Assembly: GCA_964036155.1 (NCBI GenBank)
Contig: OZ038422.1
Location: forward strand, 62,395,201 to 62,459,200
Reading direction: 5' to 3'
Source: Diploscapter coronatus
Lineage: Eukaryota; Nematoda; Chromadorea; Rhabditida; Rhabditidae
DNA: 64,000 bases
The notes beneath the pieces are model-generated. The model worked only from the letters and a program-made list of their open reading frames with translations, made no database searches and was not told where the DNA came from. Shown here piece by piece: positions 32,218-53,300 of this stretch (position 1 is its first letter; the number at the start of each line of letters is the position of its first letter). A program made the position numbers and the translations under genes.

Positions 32218-35200
32218 ATGTCGTCGCGACTTCGACGTTCGACTCGATTCGCCCTCACACCTGCTGAAAGAGCCTTGATTGATGATAATAAGTATACTCC
32301 TACTGGGAAAAAGGATAATAAAAAAGAGGTGCGTGATAAGAAAAAAATAAACAAAAACCGCTTTAGTTAGTAACAATTAAAAAAAAGAGCAAGGAAGAGA
32401 GAGAGAGAGAGTCGGAAAGACGCAGAGTATTTGGTCTTTTTTAATTTTTCATGATTTTCTACACCAAATATAAATAATTTTTAATTTTCAGATCCTGAAA
32501 AGAGGTGGATCAGCCGATTCGAAGTCATCGAAAAAGGGCAAACCCGAAAAGGAGAAGGAGAAAGAGAAGGATAAGGAGAAAGTGGAGAAAATGCGCGAAA
32601 AGAAGAACCCCAAACGGAACTCAGAAAGTGCGCTGCCTGACGGAAGTGGGGCTGGGACTGCAGAGCCTCCGAAAAAGACAAGAAAATCGGCAGACTCATC
32701 GCTGTCACCTGTGGCGCAGAACAGAAAACGGGAGGGGCAAGCCACTTCCGCACCTTCTATTGAGCCACAACCACCGGTGAGACAATTTGAACTTTATCCA
32801 TCATTTTTTTTTAAAGATTTTTTTCCTATCGATTTTTCAAATTTTGAAATTTCAGGAAAACAGCGTCACTCTGCCGTCGATCTACGACGAGGCGGCTATC
32901 GATGCGTTCTTCAAGAAAAACAAAAAACGCACTTTTCGAGATTTGCTGGGAGAATCGCTAGAGAGGGATCAGGTAGGGAGTTTTGAAAACATGACTGAAT
33001 CTCGCAAATTTGAAATCTCAGGACTCGCATCTGATCGCGGGTGCTCAGCAACTTCTGAAGGATCCGTCATCTGCCTCGACGAGCGATGCGATCAAGCAGA
33101 TCATCGGGGCTGGCAGCAGGGAAATGTCCGTTAAGGTAAGTTGGAAAAATAAAGAATTCGTTTTTATTTACTCGTTCCAGGAAGCACTCGCCCTGAACTT
33201 CCGCAACTATCGAGTGCGCATGCCCAAGCAGCGATACGACGCGTTGGTTTCTGGAAGTAGAATTCCTATTTTTCCCTAAATATTAAACTCGTAATTTCAG
33301 ACATTATATCTGCAGCGATGTTCGAGCCTAATTACGGTCGGGACGATCCGTCGCTGATCTCCCCTTCTGGAGCACACACTCCACAGCAGAGAATGAATCT
33401 GCAGGTTTGCTTGACAAATTCGAATTTCTTTTTTTTCAATTTGACGAAAAATTCCAGGAGATGATCACCGTGATGCAAGAGATGGGCGCCAATCCGGTGA
33501 ATCCGCTGAATCTCGACGCAAACGAAGAAGGAAACGAGACGTCGTTCAATTTGGAGGTAAAAAGATTTCTTCTAAAGATGAATTTAAAAAAAATAAATTT
33601 TAGGAGTTTCTCAAGTCCGTTCCGTTTCCTGGAAAGAGCAGCAAGACTATTGCAGAGCTGTTGATTGAGATGAAGTAAATCTTACAGAATTTCTAAAGAT
33701 TATTTCTCGGAAAATTCTATATCATACCTCTAATTGAAAATATCCTTAAAGTGACATTATAATAGAAAACCAAAGCTTTCTTATTAGTAAGAGCAGAATA
33801 AAACACCTTTCCTTTCCAGTTTCCGCGAAGACACGTTCGAGCAATCCTCTGCCGCACCAGCTGCAGTTCAGGAACAGACCCCTTCATACCTGGTTTCTAA
33901 TGGCCATAAGGGCTATCCATTCTTTCCGTTCTGGAAACTGCCTACTAACGTTTCGAGAGGATATAGGAATGTCTACTACGTGCAGGGCATAAAATATGTG
34001 CTACTCAAGTAACCAGTTTTTTAAATAAATATTTTCTCGCATTTCCATTTATCTTATTTTCAGCACGATAATGTACCAGGACGCTATCATCGTACCTATG
34101 AACGAGCCGATCAGTTTCCGATTCAACGACTATCTCTTCGACATGAGTTTGAACGATCTGCTCATCGCTAATGGAATTCTCATCCATGATCACACCTCGT
34201 GCAGGGATATGCTAGGTGAGGTTTTAATTCGTTATTATTGAAAAATCTTAACTTTAGCATTCCTGAACTCGTGCGGTTTCGCGATTCACCACGATCTATC
34301 CGAATATCTGATGGGCACCTATGGGCCTAACATCTCTGGCAATGCGGCTAATTCCAAGAAAGGTAAAATTTGCGAATTTTGTCATTTTTCGCAAAGTTCG
34401 AATTTCCAGATCTGCTCCCGATTCCCCTGACCCCAGAGTTCCCGCCATTCGTCGCCCATAAACTCGACTATTTCGTGCTGTAAGTGATTTTTGTTTATCA
34501 TTTTTAATGAGACTTTAAAAATTCGATTTCAGTGGCTTCGGCAGACGCTACGGTATCAATGAGATTGTCGACGTCACTCAGACGGTTAGTCAAATTTTTA
34601 GGCTATAAAAATGACTGCTGTCGAGTTTTCTAGGGAGTTCTTATTAGACTTTCGAATTCTCTGTACTGTCTGCAAATTGCACTCCCATTAGCAAACTGAA
34701 AGCGAATAGTCAGTTTCTAGCTTCTAATTCTAATCTGGTTGCTCTCTCTCACTTCACTTTCCATGCCATAGATAGGCACCTCTCCTTTCCTTTCTCCCTT
34801 CTTTCCCTTTATTTCCACTCTTCCCTCCCTAGCTTTCCACCTCTAGAATAGTTGGATGACTCACTGTAAAAAGAAAACAATTCGAATTCAAATGGCATAC
34901 GCTGTTTTTTTTCTGCACAGAAGTGACAGATCTCGAAAAAACTAGAATGATGGCAATAATTTGGAGAATGACTTTTGAATTTAGGAAATTTTTTGACCAA
35001 AAGAATAATTCTATTTGGAATTGTATAATTTTCTGAAGAAAAGATATAAATGTAAAAGTTCGAGAAAAGAATATTTTTCAACCAAATTCATTTTTCCTTC
35101 TCGACGAAAAGAGTTCATTTTCGAAAGTGCCAGTGCAACTTTTAAAAATCTTGCAAAAGAAAGAATACGGGATGAAATTTTAGCAAGGTGTCAGTCCCCC

Positions 35201-38200
35201 TCGTAACGCCTTACTCTTTCCATCTTTCATTCTTTCTTTCTTTCTCTCTCTTCCCTCACTTTATTTCTCTTCTCCCTTATGATTCTCTTGGTCGATGAAA
35301 AGAGGGAAACCGAGAGATAGAGCATTTATTAGAGAGCCGGGAGGAAAATACACGATCAATTCTATGGGTGTTGGAAAGAGAAAGAAATATGGGAGAAGGA
35401 AGAGAAATAGAACAGAGAAAAGAGATAAGAAATAGTATGAAAAATCGAGATACAGGAAAAGAAACAGAGTAACACACACCCAAAACCCTCGTTCTACGTC
35501 TTTTTTCTATATCTTGATCACTAGATCCATATACCTGCAAAACAGAATTCCCCTTTTGAAATTTGAAAATCCGAAAGATTAGGATAAAATGTGGATAAAA
35601 TCTATTTCTGATGAAATACTTTCAAGGTTGGCGCAATTTTCATAGGGATTTGCTTACTGTATGAAATTTTTGAACGAATGGCGAAATCAAGTTGTTTTCT
35701 TTTCCTGATTGTCTGGCTGAAGAAAGTTTGATATTTCCTTTTTCCAAGAAAAGATAGCGGAAAGGGAGAAATTATTAGCTCGAACCTTTTTGATATTTCT
35801 ACCATTCCCTTCTACCTTGTCTTTTCTGTTATCTTTCCTCCTCTCTTCTCCTTCACTCTCTCTTCTCATGAGACTGCATCACCCCTTTTGTCTGTTTCTT
35901 TTGCTATCTCCCCATTTCATGTTCTATTTTCATACATTTCTCTCCAAAACTTGTTCTCAGCAACTCCGTCTATTTCTCTTTCTTTCTTTGCGTCTCTCCA
36001 CATTCAGTATGTCTATTCTCTCTCTCCCTCCCTCTATAACTAATTTCTTAACCCTCTTTCCCCTCTACTGGAAGTTACGCAGTAAGGCTGCCTGCCAAAA
36101 TATATGTGAAATAAGAACGAGGCAGAAAAGAAACAAAGAAAGTGGAGAAAATGGCATCAGAAAAGCGTCTAAAGTAAGCTAACTTTCACACCATACACAC
36201 GAAGAAAGAATGAAATGACCTAGAAGAGAAAAAGCAAGAATTAGGTTTTGTTATCTCGCACCGTATGATAAGAAATGTTAATTGGAAATCGTCTGGGACA
36301 AACCAAAATTTTAAAGATCTTCAAAAAGCTACAAATTCCTATATCTTAATCTCCTTTCCCTCTAAATATCCCTTCCTTATTTTCTCCCATTCCCCTCTCC
36401 TGGGCATGCCCAGCTCAGACCTTTCCTTATTTTTCTTTCTTTATTACTCTCTCATTTTCTCTCTCTCTCTCCTTCTCAAACGATGTCTTCCTTCACCCCT
36501 CTTTGCTTTTTCTAGGACCTTTTTACTTCTTCTCGCTTTTCTCTCTTCTCCCTTCGTTCTCTTCAAATTTACCCCTGGTGGTGGCTAGATACGTTGCATA
36601 TTTACGCAGTTTCATGCACAATATGTGCTAAATACATTTAAGAAAATACTAATTTCACTGTAGAAATTAGAATAGCATGGGCTTTTCCATAAAAATCCCA
36701 TATGACTTGTCCAAATTCGGAAAATTAAAAAGAGAATTTAGGAACCTCGAAAATTTTTACCAATGCAAAAGCACAGTTCTGAATAGAACCCCTTTCTCTT
36801 CTGATTCTGCCCAGTTCCTCCAATTCTCTTTCCCTCTCTTCCCTTTATTGTTATCGCATTTTCTGTTTCTTTTTCACTCTTTCAGTTTATATCTTTCTTT
36901 TTCTCTTCTCTTTCGGTACTATTTCTCCATTTTAACTTTCTCTATTATTTCTTTGTATTCTTTCTCATGTCCCTTTCTTTTTTCTCTCTATTTTATAGCA
37001 TATTTTTCTCTGGTTCCCTTCAACCTCGCTCTTAACGTTGTCTCTTCTTTTCCGTACTATTTCCTCTGGTTTTTCATATCTTTCCGTTTCTTTCTCGGCT
37101 TCTCTCAAAATCATTAACTATTTCTCGCTCTCTTTCTCTAGCAAGTGTCTCTGTGCCTTTCTCATCTTTTCTCCTTCTATTCCCATTTTCTATTTTCATT
37201 TTTGCTTGTATGTCATATTTAACAATGAGCCAGAAATGACTTCCTTAGAGAGAAGATCTTTCTGAGTGATATCTTATCCTAGTTCATCCGGATTTTTTCT
37301 TCTATTTTCATCTATTGTTTCGGTCAAACCAAATGAAAATTCGTGTGTCGCAAATAGCAAGAAAAGGAGAGAGACAGAAAATTGCGTACCATGTTACCTT
37401 CATGTCATGCCGCAACTGCTTTTACCTAATTCAAATTGTTTCGATGATTCTTGATAAGTCGAACTTCCAAAGCCCTTAAACTCTTACCATTCTATATCAA
37501 GTCAGTGAGGAAGTGATACTCAACAGATTTCCAATGACGCAATTTCAATACGCTTCGTTAAGCTTAAATTTCATATTTGTATCCTTCATTAGCCCTGCCT
37601 ACAAAAATGAGCTAAATGTTTTGCCATCTAGTAATTTCCTAGTTTGTCATTCTGAATTTTAATTTCAAAAATTTCTAGCATGTATTATCTATCTTATTTG
37701 AAGAGTTTTTATTCATCATCGTGTAAAACACAATTTTCATATCTGAGACTAATCTTATCCAATTGTAACTAAATTTTACTCAACTTGAGCAACATTTTTC
37801 TTGCACTTCGATTTTTGGACAAACCCTAATTGTAAGTGTTATTCCTGCATCTTTTCTTCATTTTCGAACATTTTCTCCTCTTTTCCTATCTCTTCTATCA
37901 TAATATTTTTGTAGGCTAAGGAATGAAAATTCGTCCAGTAAAAGATGGAGAGAAAAAACGACAAAATGGGAGGCTGAAAAATAAGAGAACCAAAGCGAGA
38001 GAAGGAAAAATCGAGAAATAGCGCGTAATAATCATAGAGGCTAGAGATAGGGGAATATCGAGAAATAATCTGAAAAAATGAAAAAAAGAAACGAGAGCGA
38101 GAATGGCCGAGAGAGATAACAAAACATAGAGAGAGGCTAAAGAAAAATAGATAAAAGGGGTAGGAAAGAGCTAAATGCAAAGGCAGACAGAGAGAACCTC

Positions 38201-40856
38201 TATTTCTTTTCTCACTTCATGTCATGTTATATTTTCCATTTGCGTTTTTCTCTAAAATTCCAACATTTATCCTCTATTTCCCGTTACATGCATTTTTATA
38301 GTTATGCGGCAGATTCCTCTAAAGTTACGACATTTTAATCGGAAATCAGTTTGTTAAAAATATAAAATGTTGATTTTAGCTTAGTCGAGCTCCATTGAAT
38401 CACTTTTCGTCTGCTCCAGCAGCTCGGGTCCAACCTCCACGAAATCCTGTTTCTGCACCTGTACAGGCATCCGATAGCAGTGTTCCTGAGACTTCTATCG
38501 ATAACGAGTAAGAATTTTGCATGCTAGATGATTCAATTGAAATTATGCAAAATATGCTGTTTTTAGGGAAGAGGGAGTGAAAAATCTTCGTCGAAATACG
38601 GTAATTTGCGCGGCTTTGAGCAGTGGACAAAAGGCAGATATTGTGGCTGAACGATTCGGAATTACGTCGGACGAAGTAGGAAATATTCAAAATTCAAGAA
38701 AATGCAAATCTTTCAAAAATATGAATTTTCAGGTGATCGAAATCGGGAAAACTCGCGAAGAAGTGGCTCGCCAATTCACTGAACACTACACGAGTTTGCT
38801 GGCGGAGAGGGTAAAGAATTGTAAAATCTGAAAATTTTTAAATTTACAAAATTTAGGATTCATCAATGAGGGCCCACGATTTGAATTGCAGCGACTTGGT
38901 CATGTCGCATAAGAAAAGAACGGGAAAAGTTGGGGTAGGTTGCTGGAAAAAAAGATCGAAAATTTTCATTTCACTTTAAAATTTGGATTTTGAAAATTTT
39001 TAGATCCGCCGCACGAATTACGTCGGACTGAACGTGATGATGTGGCGATTCTTCAAAGACTGCAAGGACAACGGTATCTGCTTGAATGGGAAATTGCTGA
39101 AGGAGCAGGCTATGCTGTATGCTAAACAGCTCGGTACTTCTATCTTTGTCTAATTTAACCTTTGAACTTTGAATTTGATAATGGTTTGGATTTTAAAAGA
39201 TTGGAAAAATATCTAGAATTTTTATTTTAGGCCTGGAGAACTTCAAAGGCTCTGAAGGCTGGCTGGACGCTTTTAAGCGTCGTCATAAAATCGACCTGAA
39301 AGCGATGTCTGGAGTGCCTGTGAACTATGAGGATGACGTTAGCACCAAGATGGAGTATGATGAGGAGAATGAAGGTATACTTCAATTTGCCTAAAAACCA
39401 ACAAAATTCAATTTTCCAGCCAACAGACCGAGTTCAGCGTCGGGCGATTCAAATACGGAGATTTCGCTAGATCAAATCAAAGCTGCTGGGGAGGGTAGGG
39501 ATGATTTCAAAAAATTTTTTAAAAATAATGACTCTTTAGGTCTGACCGCAGCTTTATTAGATTGTGTCGAAAAAGCTTCCTCTACGACGAACACTCCTAC
39601 TGCGATGGCGAATATTTCTAGTTCGAAACCGTTAGATTTGGCCCAGTTTTTCAATGGTAGGTATTTTTGTTAAATTAAACATTTTGAACTTCAGTGAATT
39701 GTTAAATAATGAAGATCATCTTTTTATCTATGATTTAAAACAATCAAATTTTCAGACATGTTGGAAGCCTCTACCTCAGGGAACAGCTCGATGATTAATC
39801 CTGAAGTCACTTCGTCCGCAATCGGAACCCAGCCCACTGCGCTCCAAGCAGCGTCCACTTTGCCTTCGATTGTGACTACGGCTTGTGTCCCGCCCACCCC
39901 AATCACCACTCACACCATTCCAACTTATGGTAGGGGTGGAAAACTCCAATCCAATACCACGGTTGACTACGCGACTTTGCCTAGACAGGTATACTGTGAT
40001 TATGATAGTTTCTAAAGGATATGGAAACGAGGTACTGATGGTACGCATTTTTCTAGAGATCAGAAAGAAAGCAGACGCTGAAATTAAATGAGAAAAGAAA
40101 GTTTCTTTGTTTTCACCATTACGCCAAATCCAAAATGCTCATTTTATTATATTTAATATTGATTTTCAATATTTTAGATTTACCAGCAACAATTCGGCGC
40201 TCAGTCTCAGACTATTCAAACCCAATCAGCTTCCGTCATTTCTGTTAGCCAGCCGCAAGAAATGATCGCTCCTCAGACGTCCACTTCTGTTAATACCGTA
40301 ATAGTATCGATTTTTAAACAAATAATAATTATGCTAATTTTTTAGTCTCTGGATGAAAAGAGCCTGATCGTTTCCGTAGTGAAGAGTGCCGCTATTGTCG
40401 TGCCCGACAGGGATGTCTCGTTCGCCTTAGACACGCTGAGATCGTTCATCCTCAAGAACGACCCCACACTCATGCCCATGATGCTCGACTTGCAGTTAAA
40501 AATCGCTAGTGTGAGTTTTTAAATATCTTATAGGTTCATTTAAATCTTACCTTTTATAAAATATTGAAAAAAAAAGTCTTGAGAAGCTCTTTTATTTTGA
40601 AACGAAGTAGTGTTGATAAAGAAAGAAAAACTTTCCAATAAGCTAAAAATTGTATTTTATAGTTAAATTCAAGGATGTACGGAGTTCAAAAAAAGTTCAA
40701 CTTGAACTCCACTCAAACTCCCAAGCGAGCTGAGTTCGTATATCCCCGATTAAATTGAAAATTGGAATATTTGCTTTTTAGATGCCGAATTTCAGCTCGA
40801 AAAGGTCGACGCCCAACGGGAAGGTAGTGGATGGCGACATGGCGAACGGAAGCTGA
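32218..40856 (+). CDS. Large nuclear protein with CENP-B/Tc5-type DNA-binding domain
   Basis: Predicted 998-residue protein in 25 exons: 32218-32328, 32492-32776, 32856-32972, 33022-33135, 33181-33256, 33301-33404, 33458-33556, 33604-33674, 33820-34008, 34064-34215, 34258-34362, 34410-34479, 34533-34584, 38380-38507, 38567-38675, 38733-38810, 38857-38934, 39004-39133, 39231-39374, 39420-39494, 39540-39656, 39756-39988, 40178-40297, 40346-40510, 40782-40856. Residues 1-130 are very basic. Residues 130-515 form an ordered region I do not recognise (VRMPKQRYDAL, YPFFPFWKLPTN). From about 560 there is a CENP-B-like helix-turn-helix (RRNTVICAALSSGQKADIVA, ERFGIT) and at about 645-710 a second one (YVGLNVMMWRFFKDCKDNG, GWLDAFKRRHKI), the arrangement of Tigger/Tc5 transposases and CENP-B. 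No DDE catalytic domain follows, so this is probably a domesticated DNA-binding protein. The two halves meet in phase across a 3.8 kb intron; two genes remain possible. Confidence 0.7.
34585..38379 (+). repeat. 3.8 kb intron rich in polypyrimidine/polypurine tracts
   Basis: Strand-asymmetric low-complexity blocks alternate along this intron: C/T-rich at about 34740-34840, 35210-35280, 35770-36060, 36340-36560 and 36780-37240; G/A-rich at about 35290-35480 and 37900-38180. Introns elsewhere in this gene are mostly 40-170 nt. Open frames inside are Ser/Phe/Leu-rich composition artefacts. The donor is ACG/GTTAGT and the acceptor TTGATTTTAG, both phase 0. Confidence 0.75.
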
Positions 40857-40915
40857 AGAGAGTGCTCAAGAAGCAGAAGGATTGAAGATCGATTTTGTCC
40901 CACAAATGGGTCTCC

Positions 40916-41028
40916 TGTATTTACGTGCGGCTGTGTTTACAGGCGGCGCTTTATCTTATTTCCCCCTTTTTCCTATATTTTCTGTCCTCCCTACCCGTCT
41001 GTAAATACAGCCGTATGTGTATGTAAGG
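40916..41028. repeat. Inverted repeat after the CENP-B-like gene
   Basis: The left arm GCGGCTGTGTTTACAGGCGG (40928) and the right arm near 40998-41020 (CGTCTGTAAATACAGCCGT) are reverse complements with few mismatches, separated by about 50 nt. A related half (GACTGTATTTACAGGCG) lies in nemp1 intron 2 near 20035. Confidence 0.65.
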
Positions 41029-42021
41029 CGTATTTAAATGCAGGAAGCCTCACAAATCCATAATTCGAAACCGATTTGAGCCATTTTGCCTAAATTCTCT
41101 GAAAAAAAACATTCCTTTTCACAAATCACTACTTCAATCAATAACCACCAACCCATGCAGTTACTATTATTCAACAAATATCCCTCATTTATTCTCGATG
41201 TCACTGTATTTCTCCAATTACTTGGGTACTCATAAAACTGCACACATCTCTTAAATCTAAACACAAATAATCACATTTTGCTGTATCTGGAAACTTCATG
41301 CATTTTTATAAGAGTTCGAAGATCTTTAAAACTTTAATCATGAGGTTTTTCTTCCTTCTAATATTCGTTTTTACCGTTACGTTCTATTTTCTGAACGCAC
41401 AAAAATCGGTGATTCCGCCATTTTCTTCATTTATGAACCAAAGAGAATCGACACAGTTAGAAAGTGTTAAGTGGATGGTCAATTTTTTTTGCAAAAATTC
41501 AAAAACCATCTCTTGCCACTTGAGCTATTAGATTACAATTAGACATCGCTTTTCGCTGATCTCTCGATCACTCTGCTTTTCTCTTACAGTTGTTCTTATC
41601 TCATTTTGAGAATGAAAATACGATATTTGTTTGTATGCGTAGAATTTAGCCTCTTCAAATATCGTAGTTTTATTTTTCATCCTCAAACGTTTTACTTCTG
41701 CCGACACAATTCACCCACAATTCCACTGTTTTCTCAGGTCATTAGCCTTTTCTCAACAATATTGAAAACTACCATTTTTCTGAAAGAAATCATGATTTAT
41801 ATCATATTTGTTGCATTTTATATCGCAGTTTTAATTCAAACAACTAGAAACGGCGATATTTACTTGTTTCCAAGATTTAACTATTCATATTTGAAATCAT
41901 TTACACATCGAGCTAAATAAAAGTAAGCATATATTTAGATTCAAAATGATAAAATATAACCGAATAAATTCGCTTGGAAGTATGAAACCAATTCTAATGA
42001 AAAATGTTTACTATCAAGGTG

Positions 42022-42235
42022 GTATAGGTAGAGAGTGCAAGTGAAATTTTCGTTGTACATTGTGACTGGCCCAAATCGTATTTCAGGGACATTTTCCCGA
42101 AGTAAAATATTGCCTAGGCTTATATCTATTAGTGAGAAAAGAAAATAAGGGAAAAGTAACTTCGAAAATTTTGACGAAAAACCGCCTTATGACTGTCTTC
42201 AACATGTGGACGGAACTTGCACTCTCTAGCCATAA
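42022..42235. repeat. Inverted-repeat pair related to the 2138 element
   Basis: TATAGGTAGAGAGTGCAAGT near 42023 and ACTTGCACTCTCTAGCCATA near 42215-42234 are reverse complements across about 20 nt with few mismatches. The arms resemble those of the small repeat between MADF genes A and B. No protein is encoded between them that I can support. Confidence 0.5.
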
Positions 42236-42428
42236 GTCACTTTCTCAGACTAATTATGTGCTATTTGTATGCATCGTCATTTTATATTACTCTTTCCATC
42301 TTTATTTGACGTTCGACATGTACACCGATACACAGATAAATTGGTGAGATTTAATAAATATTTTATTATTCTATTTTAATTCAATTGAATTCAACTTTAA
42401 GAAAGTGAATTATATTATTGATGTTGTT

Positions 42429-50379
<7,951 letters not shown>

Positions 50380-53300
50380 TTCTCACGGCAAATCCGTCAC
50401 CGCTCAGCGCATTTTCCGCACAAAATTTCTGATGCAAAAACAATCGTCGAATCCTGAAACTTTCCACTGAGAAAATTTAGAGTCGAAATGAAAATTGTCG
50501 AGTGAAAATCGACTCTCCGAAGCTTCGAAAAAGGGATGATTATACGGTGCATTACGTGAGAAATTATGAAAATGAATATGGGATATGGCAAAATAGAATA
50601 TGAAAAGGGGGGAGGGTAAAGAAGCAGGAATCTATAATAGACAATGTGAAAATGCGAGGAGCAAAGAACGAAACCAAATTTTAAATATACTGAAAATTCC
50701 GGAATAATGGATCCTTAAACGAATGACTGAAAAGTGGGGGAAAAGGAGTGACCGAGGTAATTTGATAGGAAGTCAAGAAGCCTGAAAAGAGTTGGGAAGA
50801 GAGAAGAAAAGTAAAGAAACAGAAAATTCTCAGGACGGCCAGCCGATACAATAGGGATTATCTCGCAAAAATGCGCATAAAAACCAGCAAACCGAGAAAA
50901 ATTGATCGATTTTTGGGTTCATAATAAATAATTTTCTAGAATACGGTTTATTTCAGCTATTAGGAAAAATATCTGCAAGATGACAAGGTAACTCGCAAAT
51001 AGATAGCTTTCTGAGATGTTATTGCATCAAAGTTGTTCTTACGTTCATCAATATTTAGTCGCTACACAAATTGTAAGTTTTCGAATTTTCCGAAGTCCTA
51101 TTTTTGTGCTCGAGAAAGTAGCAAAGACAATCAGTTTTCAGAGACATCATCATTTTCAGATTTAAGCTTAGCCGGAAATGAAAAATCTGATAATAGGAAT
51201 TTAGAGCAGCAATTGTCAATAATCGTATTATTGATGAATGGACGAAATAGGCGTCTCGATTTTCATTTCCATTTAGATTTCGAAAATCTGAACCACTCGA
51301 TTTTGCCTCTCTTTGTGCATCTGTTTCTGCTCTGTTATTTGGCGATTTCCCCTTTCTCCGCTTCTTTGCGTCTCCCATTTTTTACGCGTTACTCTTCCAC
51401 TTTTTCCATCCGAATTCTTCGAAATTATGAGATTTAACAGCCTCGAAACACATGTTAAAGAGGCCCTACATCGAGAGACTTGCATTCTGATATTGGAAAC
51501 GGCTTCGCTAAACCACGGGGAGATGGGACAAGGAACGAATATTCGGAATATCTGAAAATACCCCATAAAACCCACAAAGAACAATGGACTTTATAACGAC
51601 ATTCGAATTCAGAATATTCTGACGAAAACGTAAGAATAGAAAAGTGCAACTTAGTCAGAAATTTTTAGCTATCTGCATGAAAAATTATCGCGCTTCTAAA
51701 TGTGAAAATAACGACCTTAGAATATTTTAGAGGGGCGTATGTCTTTGCGCACAAAAGTGATACCTGAAAATTGTAAAAAAAAAAAGATAATTCCCTACTT
51801 TTCTTTCATTGAAACAAGTGACTTTGGGATTTTGAATGGAATTCAAATGAGTATCGATATGATGAATTAGATACTATCTTATTCACATTACTCCCTACCC
51901 GGTGCTTTCCACAAGTCTATATCTTATCACTATCATTTTATTATGAGTTTGCTACTATTTTATGGGACTCTACACATTACCAATTTAACCATTCGCAAGT
52001 GTTCAATTTAAAGGAGCCTGAAACAGTAAAAAGTAGCATGATGAAAATATAAGATAGCGCCATAAGATTAGCCTATAAAAGTAGTATAAAACCTGAAATC
52101 AATATCCTAATGCAATGAATAAGATTTTTTTGTGAAATACATATTTTGTATGCAACGCGACGACTGTTCCCCATTTTAGAGTATGTCGCAAATCTTCGTG
52201 TTCAAAATGACAATAAAATTGTCTATATCGGTAGCTAGAAACTACGAAAAATTTTTCACTAATTATTGGGGAACTTTTCTAATTAGTCCAGGTGCAAAAT
52301 CGGAACCAAAATATAACTCGTTTGAGCTATGGCAAAAATTGGAATTTTTGTTAACATTATCTAAAGAGCGTTTTTAGAATTTTTACGGTAGGCAAAAACA
52401 TTCAGTCGTAATTGAAATTTTTTTCGGATATAGTAGAACCTATGAGCTATTCTGTCGTCATAGTTGAAATTATTTTATAAATCCGAATATTTCTCAATTC
52501 TTAGGTAAAAAATACTCAACTCAGTAGCTTGCAATTTCGCGCGCGAAAATGACAAATCTCATTTCGATATTTTCGTGATTAGAAAAAGCACCGAGCGTTC
52601 GCGTGCTATGAATAATTTTGAGGCTTTGGAAAGTCATCGTCAAGATATGTATAGCATAAAAGTAAATGTGAGTAAAATTATCGTCATTTGAAAATTCGAC
52701 GACTACCATAAAGATCGGAAACATAAATATATCAAATGAAAATTTCTCTAAGACTAAAGTTAAAATATAAAAAAAAAAAAAAGTTTAAATTATTAAAAAA
52801 TAGCTAAAATTAACATACTTTAAAATTGCGTAGATACTCTATCTTCATGATTATGTCTCAAAAAGCGAGTAGACCCTCCTCTCTCGTTGTCGCTGCTTCC
52901 TTTTCGAGCGACAGGCAAGTAGGCAAGCAGATGCACAAACGATGTTAGGCGAGAAAGTCTAGCAGAACAGGCACGGATCGAGAGAGCACATAGAAACAGA
53001 TGAAATTAGGAGTAACGGCGAAAATGCCTTGACTCTGAAGCCGTGAAGAATGAAAGAGAAGAACGCACAGAGACGAGGTCAAGAAATTCCCGGACAACCT
53101 AATAAGGAAACAAAAAATCGAACTTTGACTTTGATTTTGCACTGGTAGGACAAAGTTTAAAGAGATTAGGACGAGTTTTGAAGGAAGCTGGTCTTCATTT
53201 ATGATGATCATAAAAAAATTTTAAATTCAGACAGGCTCATTAAAATCAAAAACTAATCATTTGGTTCGTGGAAAAGCATAACATGAAATAAATCATAAGT

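Larger units (their letters stand above)
40857..42428. other. Convergent 3' region, CENP-B-like gene / TRPC gene
   Basis: Between two convergent stop codons. It contains an inverted repeat at 40916-41028, a hairpin at 41611-41685 (ACGATATTTG/CAAATATCGT) and arms related to the 2138 element near 42022 and 42215-42235. Short open frames at 41340-41531 and 41791-41920 (plus) begin with hydrophobic, signal-like leaders but have no other support. I do not annotate them as genes. Confidence 0.5.

Noticed and set aside
35790..37265. Several open frames of 85-146 codons inside the CENP-B-like gene's large intron
   Set aside because: They have the same pyrimidine-driven composition, no splice chain and no domain, and they lie within an intron whose two ends join in phase.
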